Source: Halalkaliarchaeum desulfuricum (GTDB lineage: Archaea > Halobacteriota > Halobacteria > Halobacteriales > Haloferacaceae). From it: a stretch of 64,000 nucleotides of DNA. The position numbers and the translations under genes were made by a program. The notes under the pieces are model-generated. The model was not told the origin of the DNA and did no database searches. It worked only from the letters and a program-made list of their open reading frames with translations. Positions within the stretch are counted from its first letter, which is position 1. The number at the start of each line of letters is the position of its first letter. Of this stretch, positions 58,840 to 64,000 are shown in pieces. Where the stretch lies: assembly GCF_002952775.1 (NCBI RefSeq), contig NZ_CP025066.1, positions 1,922,001-1,986,000 on the forward strand. The letters are read 5' to 3'.

Positions 58840-59478
58840 TCAGGCGGCGTCGGGATTCGCTCGGCCGCCGAAGTCGGATTCGCCGTCCGGGTTCCGGACG
58901 GTGACGTCGAACGTCGCGGTCTCGACGGTCTCCTCGAACTCGCCCTCGTTTCCGGTGATCTCGACGCCGACGTAGAGTTCGACGGTCGTTGTCGCGGTTT
59001 CCTCTGCCTCGAGTTCCGGATCGCCGAACGCCTCGGTCGTCACCGCATCGCCGACCGCCGTCGCGTCGATCGTCTCGAAGGTGACTGTGAGCGTCCCGTC
59101 GACGTCGTCGAACACCCCTTCGACGTCCGAAATCGGTGATTCCGCCGGTTCTCCCGGGGCGATCGTCACGTCGGCGAGGACATCCATCCCCCCACCGACG
59201 CTGGCGCCCAGCGTCACTCGGATTTCGGCGATCCCGTCGCCGAAGTTCCGCCAGTCGACGTCGATCTCTGGGGCGACGGTCACGGCGCTCACGCGCCCGT
59301 CGTTGCGCTCGACGGTCGGTGCGTCGGCGGCCTCGAACCGGGAGGAATCGGGATCGCTGACTGCGACAGCGGGGGTACTGCTCCGGTAGATCCCCGCCAG
59401 CGCGGTCCCGCCTCCCGCCAGAAGCGGTGCGAGCAGTTTGAGGCCGGTCCGTCTCGTGAATCGTGGTGTGTCTGTCAC
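58840..59478 (-). CDS. Tat-exported protein of unknown function
   Basis: A 212-residue protein. Its start, GTG 59478, gives TPRFTRRTGLKLLAPLLAGGGTALAGIY, a twin-arginine signal with a hydrophobic region. The mature part is all-beta and acidic, with VDWRNFGDGIAEIRVTLGASVGGGMDVLADVTIAPGEP and a later TTTVELYVGVEITGNEGEFEETVETATFDVTVRNPD, suggesting an immunoglobulin-like or surface-adhesion fold. No catalytic residue pattern. Upstream in-frame codons run into a 21-bp repeat and are not needed. Divergent from mch. Confidence 0.75.
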   Translation of the reverse strand: MTDTPRFTRRTGLKLLAPLLAGGGTALAGIYRSSTPAVAVSDPDSSRFEAADAPTVERNDGRVSAVTVAPEIDVDWRNFGDGIAEIRVTLGASVGGGMDVLADVTIAPGEPAESPISDVEGVFDDVDGTLTVTFETIDATAVGDAVTTEAFGDPELEAEETATTTVELYVGVEITGNEGEFEETVETATFDVTVRNPDGESDFGGRANPDAA

Positions 59479-59522
59479 GGCACGTCCGGCTGCCTCCCGA
59501 TCCGGTTTGAACCCTCGGACGC

Positions 59523-59585
59523 CGACGACCGACTGAGAATTCACGACGACCGACTGAGAATTCACGACGACCGACTGAGAAATCA
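59523..59585. repeat. 21-bp tandem repeat, three copies, upstream of mch
   Basis: Three head-to-tail 21-mers at 59523-59543, 59544-59564 and 59565-59585; the first two are identical and the third has one change. Each contains the core GACCGACTGAGAATTC. The array lies 28 nt before the mch ATG (59614), overlapping its expected TATA position (TCACTTA), and 45 nt above the GTG start of the divergent Tat protein. Confidence 0.9.
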
Positions 59586-59613
59586 CTTACCGGATGGCGC
59601 TCGAAGGGGAGGT

Positions 59614-60558
59614 ATGGAGAGCATCAACCGGACCGCCATCGAGCTGATGGACGAGGCGCTGGATTTCGCCGAGGAGCTGGGTATCGTTGCGACGGAACTC
59701 GACTGCGGGGCGACCGTGCTCGACTTCGGGGTGGAGGTCGACGCCGGGCTCGAGGCGGGGCTGTTACTGTCGGAGATACAGACCGCGGGGTTGGCGACGG
59801 TTCAAACGCGGATGGACCGGATCGGGGGCGCGCCGACCCCGTACGTCGAGCTGTCGAGCGACCATCCGGCGATCGCCCTGTTGTGCTCCCAGAAGGCCGG
59901 CTGGGAACTCGACGTCGAGGGGTTCAACGGGCTCGGGTCGGGCCCCGGGCGGGCGCTCGTGGGGGAGGAGTCGGAGTTCCAGCGGGTGGGATACTTCGAC
60001 GAGTTCGACCTCACCGTGCTGGCGGTGGAGGCGATCGAACTGCCGGACGACCGGATCGCCGAACACGTCGCCGACCTCGCGGGCGTCGAGCCGTCGGGGG
60101 TGTTCCTCCCCACGTACGCGCTCGGTTCGACGGTCGGAAGCGTGACGGCCGCCGCGCGGGCGGCCGAACTCGCCGTCTTTCGGCTCTCCGAGCTGGGATA
60201 CGACCCGCGGGATGTCCTCACCGCGACGGGCTCGGCACCGGTCGCGCCGGTGTCGTACGACGAGTCGGTGGCGATGGGCCGAACCAACGACGCGATCGCC
60301 TACGGCGGGGAGGTGTACCTCCAGGTCGCAGCGGAGTTCGATCGGTTCGACGAGGTCCCCTCCAGCGCGGGCGAGGAGCACGGCACGCCGTTCGTCGAGG
60401 TTTTCGAGGCGGTCGACTGGGATCTCTACGAGGTCGACGCGTCGGTGTTCGCGCCCGCCGCGGTGACGATCGACGTCCAGGACGGCCCGACGTACGTCCA
60501 CGGCGAAACCGACGAGGAACTGCTCGCGGAGTCGTTCGGCCATACGAGCCCGATCTGA
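59614..60558 (+). CDS. mch: Methenyltetrahydromethanopterin cyclohydrolase
   Basis: A 314-residue Mch that opens the methenyl-pterin ring in C1 metabolism. Family blocks are INRTAIELMDEALDFAEELGIVATELDCGATVLDFGVEVDAGLEAGLLLSEIQTAGLATVQ, PTPYVELSSDHPAIALLCSQKAGWELDVEGFNGLGSGPGRAL and TGSAPVAPVSYDESVAMGRTNDAIAYGGEVYLQV. Haloarchaea lack methanogenesis, and the enzyme here probably serves folate- or pterin-linked C1 transfer. The ATG follows the 21-bp repeat array by 28 nt. Runs into the next gene with a 4-nt gap. Confidence 0.93.
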   Translation: MESINRTAIELMDEALDFAEELGIVATELDCGATVLDFGVEVDAGLEAGLLLSEIQTAGLATVQTRMDRIGGAPTPYVELSSDHPAIALLCSQKAGWELDVEGFNGLGSGPGRALVGEESEFQRVGYFDEFDLTVLAVEAIELPDDRIAEHVADLAGVEPSGVFLPTYALGSTVGSVTAAARAAELAVFRLSELGYDPRDVLTATGSAPVAPVSYDESVAMGRTNDAIAYGGEVYLQVAAEFDRFDEVPSSAGEEHGTPFVEVFEAVDWDLYEVDASVFAPAAVTIDVQDGPTYVHGETDEELLAESFGHTSPI

Positions 60559-60562
60559 CCAG

Positions 60563-61093
60563 ATGCGGTTCAAACCCGTCCCGACGCCGCCGTCGGAGCG
60601 GTCGGCGCTCGATGACGCCCACCGGGCCGTTCCGCTCGTTCCCGCGGGTGAACCGGACTGTCTGCGCCGCATCCGCGAGCGGTTGGACGTCGACAACGAG
60701 ACGGATGCCCGGGCGTGGCTCGCGTTCCTCCGGGCGCTCGGACTGGCCGAACGAACCGCTCGTGGCTATGGACGAACGGACCGTGAGGCGACTCCAGAAA
60801 CGCTCCGGGAACCGTTCCGTCGGCGGGTGTACGCCGCCGAGGAGGCGCTGTCTGTACTTTCCTCGGCGGAGCGTCCGTTGACGGCGGCGGAGATCGCCGA
60901 GCGGATTCGCCACTGTGAGCCGACCTGGGAACGTCGCCGGCGCGTCGACCACGAGCGCTCCTGGCGGGACCGAACCGGGCGGCTCCTGGATTGGGCGGTC
61001 CTCCTGGACCTGGCAGAACGGATCGAACCCGAAACACGGCACAACAACGCAAACGGAGAACGATCGTCGTATCGACCGAAGACACCTCGGTGA
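60563..61093 (+). CDS. Haloarchaeal hypothetical protein with winged-HTH-like domain
   Basis: A 176-residue protein. RRVYAAEEALSVLSSAERPLTAAEIAERIRHCEPTWERRRRVDHERSWRDRTGRLLDWAVLLDLAERI has a winged-HTH appearance (LTAAEIAERI as the first HTH turn), with a basic linker. The N-terminal half contains a second helical block DARAWLAFLRALGLAERTARGY. No precise family. It follows mch by 4 nt and precedes the PhoU/TrkA-C gene; operon with mch is likely but not a functional link. The final 20 residues are basic and may be disordered. Confidence 0.72.
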   Translation: MRFKPVPTPPSERSALDDAHRAVPLVPAGEPDCLRRIRERLDVDNETDARAWLAFLRALGLAERTARGYGRTDREATPETLREPFRRRVYAAEEALSVLSSAERPLTAAEIAERIRHCEPTWERRRRVDHERSWRDRTGRLLDWAVLLDLAERIEPETRHNNANGERSSYRPKTPR

Positions 61094-61142
61094 CGTCGGT
61101 CGCGCAATAAACCTTTTATCGCTACCACGGGACGTCTCTGTC

Positions 61143-62348
61143 ATGAACTTGTTCGGGGATCGAAACCCGACCGAGCCGGTGGAGTACGAACCCACCAGCG
61201 TAAAGGAGCTTCTGGTCGAGATGAAAGACACCTCCGAGCTGCTCATCGACCTGGCGTACTCTGCGGTCCTCCATCAAAGCGAGAACGTCGCCCGGGAGGT
61301 TCTCGAACTCGAACACCGGATGGACGTCCTCCAGATGCGCGCCCGGATGAGCCTGATCCTCGCGGCCCGGAACCCGTCGGAAGCCGAACAGTTGGCTCCC
61401 GTTCTGGGGATCGTGGCGGGTGCGGACAAGGTGTCCGACGCCGCCGGCGACATCGCGAAGATCGTCCTCGAGGACATCGGGCTCCCCGACGCGATGCGGG
61501 GGGCACTCTCGGAGGCGGTCGAGGTGCTCGTCCGCGGCACGATCGCCCCGGATTCGTCGTACGCCGGTCGAACGCTCCTGGACATCAACCTCGAGTCGGA
61601 GACCGGCGTTCGGGTGATCGCGATCCGGCGGGACGACGACTGGATCCTCAATCCCGGACCTGAGACGGTGCTCGAGGGGGGCGACGTCACCATCCTCCGG
61701 GGACCGGACCCCAACATCGAGGAGGTGTACGAGCGCGCGACTGGCGAAGCGTACGAAGTCGAACCACCGGTCGAATCCGACATCGACGATCTCGAGCGGG
61801 CGGTCGACTCGATCGTCCTGATGAAGAACCTCTCGGAGCTCGCGGTCGATCTGGCCTACGGGAGCGTTCTCTTCGACAACGAGGAGTTGGCCGAGGAGGT
61901 CTCGAACCTCGAAGTGGAGGTGGACTCCCTGCAGTCCCGGTTCGAGGCGTGGACGCTCCAGGCGGCGAAAAACGCCGAGGATCCCGTGGCGCTGCGCGGG
62001 CTCATTCATCTCGGCGTCGCGACCGAGGAGGTGTCAGACGCGGCCCTGGAGATCACCGAGGGGGTGCTTCGGGATCTCGACGTCCACCCGGTCGTCGAAC
62101 TCGCGGTACGGGAGTCCGACGAGATCATCACCCGGACGACGATCGTCGCCGGAAGCGACCTCGACGGGACGGCAGTCACGGACGGAGTCCCGGACACGGA
62201 CATCTCGACGAGCGTCATCGCGATCCGGCGTCCCGAGGAGGGATGGATCGTCGGACCGGACTTGAACACGGCGTTTCGTCAGGGGGACGTCGTGATCACG
62301 AAAGGGACACGGACATCCGCGACCGAATTCGCCGAACTGGCGGGGTAG
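61143..62348 (+). CDS. PhoU-like/TrkA-C potassium or cation transport regulator
   Basis: A 401-residue cytoplasmic protein built as two copies of a PhoU-like helical domain plus a TrkA-C (RCK_C) domain. Copy 1: VKELLVEMKDTSELLIDLAYSAVLHQSENVAREVLELEHRMD then GRTLLDINLESETGVRVIAIRRDDDWILNPGPETVLEGGDVTILRG. Copy 2: LERAVDSIVLMKNLSELAVDLAYGSVLFDNEELAEEVSNLEVEVD then VIAIRRPEEGWIVGPDLNTAFRQGDVVITKG. Such proteins gate potassium or magnesium channels through ligand binding. It sits directly before the two MgtE halves (convergent), so Mg2+ regulation is plausible. TATA-like TTTTAT is 27 nt above ATG 61143. Confidence 0.87.
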   Translation: MNLFGDRNPTEPVEYEPTSVKELLVEMKDTSELLIDLAYSAVLHQSENVAREVLELEHRMDVLQMRARMSLILAARNPSEAEQLAPVLGIVAGADKVSDAAGDIAKIVLEDIGLPDAMRGALSEAVEVLVRGTIAPDSSYAGRTLLDINLESETGVRVIAIRRDDDWILNPGPETVLEGGDVTILRGPDPNIEEVYERATGEAYEVEPPVESDIDDLERAVDSIVLMKNLSELAVDLAYGSVLFDNEELAEEVSNLEVEVDSLQSRFEAWTLQAAKNAEDPVALRGLIHLGVATEEVSDAALEITEGVLRDLDVHPVVELAVRESDEIITRTTIVAGSDLDGTAVTDGVPDTDISTSVIAIRRPEEGWIVGPDLNTAFRQGDVVITKGTRTSATEFAELAG

Positions 62349-62405
62349 TCCGGACGCGGGCAGTTTTCGGGAGTGGTCCGGACGTGGCCGGTTTTCCCCT
62401 TCCGG

Positions 62406-63044
62406 TCAGAATACCACGAGCATTGCGCCGAGTTCTTCCAGCAGTACCACGTGAAGCGGCGGGCCGCCGAGCACGGCGATGGCGACCACCGACAGGATGA
62501 TCACGCCGAGGATGTCACAGACGTTCGTCACGACAGGGATCGTCGTGTCGTCGGGATCCAGTCCCTGTTTGTAGGAGACGTACGTCGCCCCGATCGACAG
62601 CACGATCGCGACCACCGCGAGGAGCATCCCGCTGACGACGGAAATGACCAGCAGGTCCCACAGCGCCATCGGCTCGCCGGTGATGAGGTGACCGACCCCG
62701 TAGGCGACGAACCCGAGGATCGTGAAGATCGTTCCCGCCAGCGCGAGGATCGCGAGGATGTTGGTCCACAGTACGGTGTCGCGGGGGTCGAACTCCAGGA
62801 CTCCCAGATGCAGCCGGGTAGAGAGACGCGAGGAGAGGATCGCGCCGAGGTTGCCGCCCATGTCGATCATCACCGGGACGAGCACCAAAAGCGTCGGGTT
62901 GCCGAGGTACGTCTCCTCGAGCGTCTCCAGCACGAATCCGGATCCCAACTCGAGGATCGACAGCACCACCAGGATCGGGAACATCGTCCCGACGATACTT
63001 TTTACGGTCCAGCTGTCCAGCGATCCGCCGGGCAACGAGACCAT
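62406..63044 (-). CDS. MgtE-type divalent cation transporter membrane domain, second half
   Basis: A 212-residue protein comprising only the MgtE transmembrane domain (PF01769 type, about five helices). PVMIDMGGNLGAILSSRLSTRLHLGVLEFDP is the conserved P-x-D/S-x-GGN-G block lining the Mg2+ pore. ATG 63044 overlaps the previous gene's stop by 1 nt (TAATG). The cytosolic N and CBS domains of bacterial MgtE are absent. With its partner it would form a heterodimeric Mg2+ or Co2+ channel; the PhoU/TrkA-C protein encoded next door could provide cytosolic gating. Confidence 0.86.
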   Translation of the reverse strand: MVSLPGGSLDSWTVKSIVGTMFPILVVLSILELGSGFVLETLEETYLGNPTLLVLVPVMIDMGGNLGAILSSRLSTRLHLGVLEFDPRDTVLWTNILAILALAGTIFTILGFVAYGVGHLITGEPMALWDLLVISVVSGMLLAVVAIVLSIGATYVSYKQGLDPDDTTIPVVTNVCDILGVIILSVVAIAVLGGPPLHVVLLEELGAMLVVF

Positions 63045-63622
63045 TACACCATCACCCCCACGACGGTGATCGCGACGAACAGGAAGACGACCCCGAAGAT
63101 GTCACCCAGCGTGGTGACGATCGGTCCGATCAAGTTGTCCGGATCGAGACCGTGCTTGTAGCCGGCAAACACCAGCACCAGCAGCCCCCCGATGAGAACG
63201 ATCGACGTCAACACCCCGGAGATGAGCATGATTCCGACGAGTTCCACGAGCCGTGCGGGATCCCGTCCGGGTACGAGCTGTAACACCCCCCACGAGAGGA
63301 AGCCGATGAACACGGAGATCCCGATCCCGTTTATAAATGAGGCGGTCACCGCCGCCAGCAGCCGGCGGTCGCGCTGGAATCGAGGCTCTATAAGACCCTG
63401 GTGGAGCCCCGAGGAGATCCGCGCCCCCAGCGCGCCGTAGACGTTGCCGCGGGTGGCTAGAAAGGCGGGCAACAGCAGTAACAGCCCGGGATAGCGCTCG
63501 AAACCGTCGATCATCCCCTCGGTACCCAGAACCGAACCAGCGAACACACCCCCCAGAAGGCTCACGACGAGGATGGCGATGGATTCACGGTAGATCCGCC
63601 ACACCCCGTGCCGTACGTCCAT
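63044..63622 (-). CDS. MgtE-type divalent cation transporter membrane domain, first half
   Basis: A 192-residue MgtE membrane domain, paralog of the gene it overlaps (62406-63044). LLLLPAFLATRGNVYGALGARISSGLHQGLIEPRF is its pore block, with P-A-F-L-A-T-RGN replacing the P-V-M-I-D-M-GGN of the partner, so the two halves differ at the metal-binding Asp. A minus-strand CATTTATG box is centred 27 nt above ATG 63622, a leaderless promoter for both genes. Also lacks cytosolic domains. Confidence 0.86.
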   Translation of the reverse strand: MDVRHGVWRIYRESIAILVVSLLGGVFAGSVLGTEGMIDGFERYPGLLLLLPAFLATRGNVYGALGARISSGLHQGLIEPRFQRDRRLLAAVTASFINGIGISVFIGFLSWGVLQLVPGRDPARLVELVGIMLISGVLTSIVLIGGLLVLVFAGYKHGLDPDNLIGPIVTTLGDIFGVVFLFVAITVVGVMV

Positions 63623-63685
63623 ACAGTGATCTGAAGCGAATCGAACATAAATGTACCGAGCGAGGTCGGGCGCCCCCGTTCAGTA

Positions 63686-64000
63686 TCAGTCGTCGCTCTC
63701 CGCATCTGGTGTCAGATCTGTTACCGTCCCGACACCCTTGCTCTGTCCCTCCCGGAAGACGAACTTCTGCCCTTCCTCGACGAGGTACGGTCTGAACTTG
63801 AACCGGATCCGGGCCGTCCCGGTGTCCCCGGGGAGCAGGCGTCCGCCCTCGGGATGGAACGAGGCCGCCTCCGAGACGGTCTCGAGGTGGACCACCGGCT
63901 CGTAGCCGTCCTGAATCCGTGTGGGGTGGTTGAGCACCATTACTTCCGCCTCGAACTCCCGTACCGGCGTCGGATCGGCGTCTCGGGGGAGCAGCGCCAT
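63686..64000 (-). CDS. EF-Tu-like GTPase (GTPBP1 family), C-terminal fragment cut by window edge
   Basis: 104 residues of the C-terminal domain of a translational-GTPase-family protein; the frame is open to the window edge, so the GTP-binding part lies outside. REFEAEVMVLNHPTRIQDGYEPVVHLETVSEAASF then GRLLPGDTGTARIRFKFRPYLVEEGQKFVFREGQSKGVGTVTDL is the EF-Tu domain 3 pattern (GD-x-A-x-V...P...R-E-G-x-x-x-G-x-G). Haloarchaeal GTPBP1 homologs have this ending. The Met at the edge could be internal or a start; it is treated as internal. Confidence 0.8.
   Translation of the reverse strand: MALLPRDADPTPVREFEAEVMVLNHPTRIQDGYEPVVHLETVSEAASFHPEGGRLLPGDTGTARIRFKFRPYLVEEGQKFVFREGQSKGVGTVTDLTPDAESDD

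Noticed and set aside
59479-59586. N-terminal heptad-repeat extension of the Tat protein
   Set aside because: It would place repeats ahead of a Tat signal; GTG 59478 gives a normal signal peptide, so the 21-bp array is taken as non-coding.

Overview
The window is a gene-dense stretch of a haloarchaeal (class Halobacteria) chromosome. Evidence: strongly acidic proteins, high GC with short AT-rich promoter islands, TATA boxes centred 25-33 nt upstream of many start codons (leaderless or nearly leaderless messages), a halocyanin, the lrp/glnA pair, prefoldin beta followed by DUF3194, and several small haloarchaea-type proteins. No species is assigned. The gene content points to an organism capable of anaerobic respiration: a formate dehydrogenase operon, a second molybdopterin oxidoreductase operon in an arsenic-gene context, two CoA-disulfide-reductase-like flavoproteins and a fixABCX cluster.

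Layout. 1-8.3 kb: arsenic-flavoured respiratory region, with the arsM tail, a TorD chaperone, NrfD anchor, FeS subunit and Mo catalytic subunit (ArrABCD/PsrABC type), arsA behind an 11-bp tandem repeat, and a B12-binding radical SAM protein. 8.6-16 kb: rhomboid, DUF420, EamA, the fixABCX cluster and an SDR. 15.9-16.5 kb: AT-rich gap, partial tRNA duplication and tRNA-Lys. 16.5-27 kb: mostly housekeeping genes (MsrP-like, small regulators, RNase P subunit, D-glutamate pair dgcN-dgcA, GCS2-like ligase, PspA, prefoldin, membrane proteins, a 51-residue zinc finger). 27-31 kb: VOC protein, sugar nucleotidyltransferase, first CoADR and DUF1684; the last two share a palindromic promoter site. 31-39.5 kb: HTH regulator, formate dehydrogenase operon with TorD chaperone, second CoADR, cupin/zinc ribbon. 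39.5-56.6 kb: metabolism and housekeeping (NnrE, DHFR, YqeC, AroD, DHH, RNase HII, GlmM-like, Lrp, GlnA, CobT, CobO, LeuA/CimA-type synthase, nitrilase). 56.8-64 kb: secreted protein, His-rich formamidase, Tat protein, Mch, PhoU/TrkA-C regulator, paired MgtE halves and the tail of an EF-Tu-like GTPase.

How the genes may work together. FdhABC would oxidise formate outside the membrane and feed the quinone pool. The NrfD-type Mo reductase would draw on that pool to reduce an oxyanion or sulfur compound; the ars neighbours make arsenate the leading candidate, with polysulfide or thiosulfate as the alternative. Formamidase could supply formate. FixABCX, the CoADR paralogs and ETF-type flavoproteins add redox balancing. 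The substrate assignments are inferences from motifs and neighbours.
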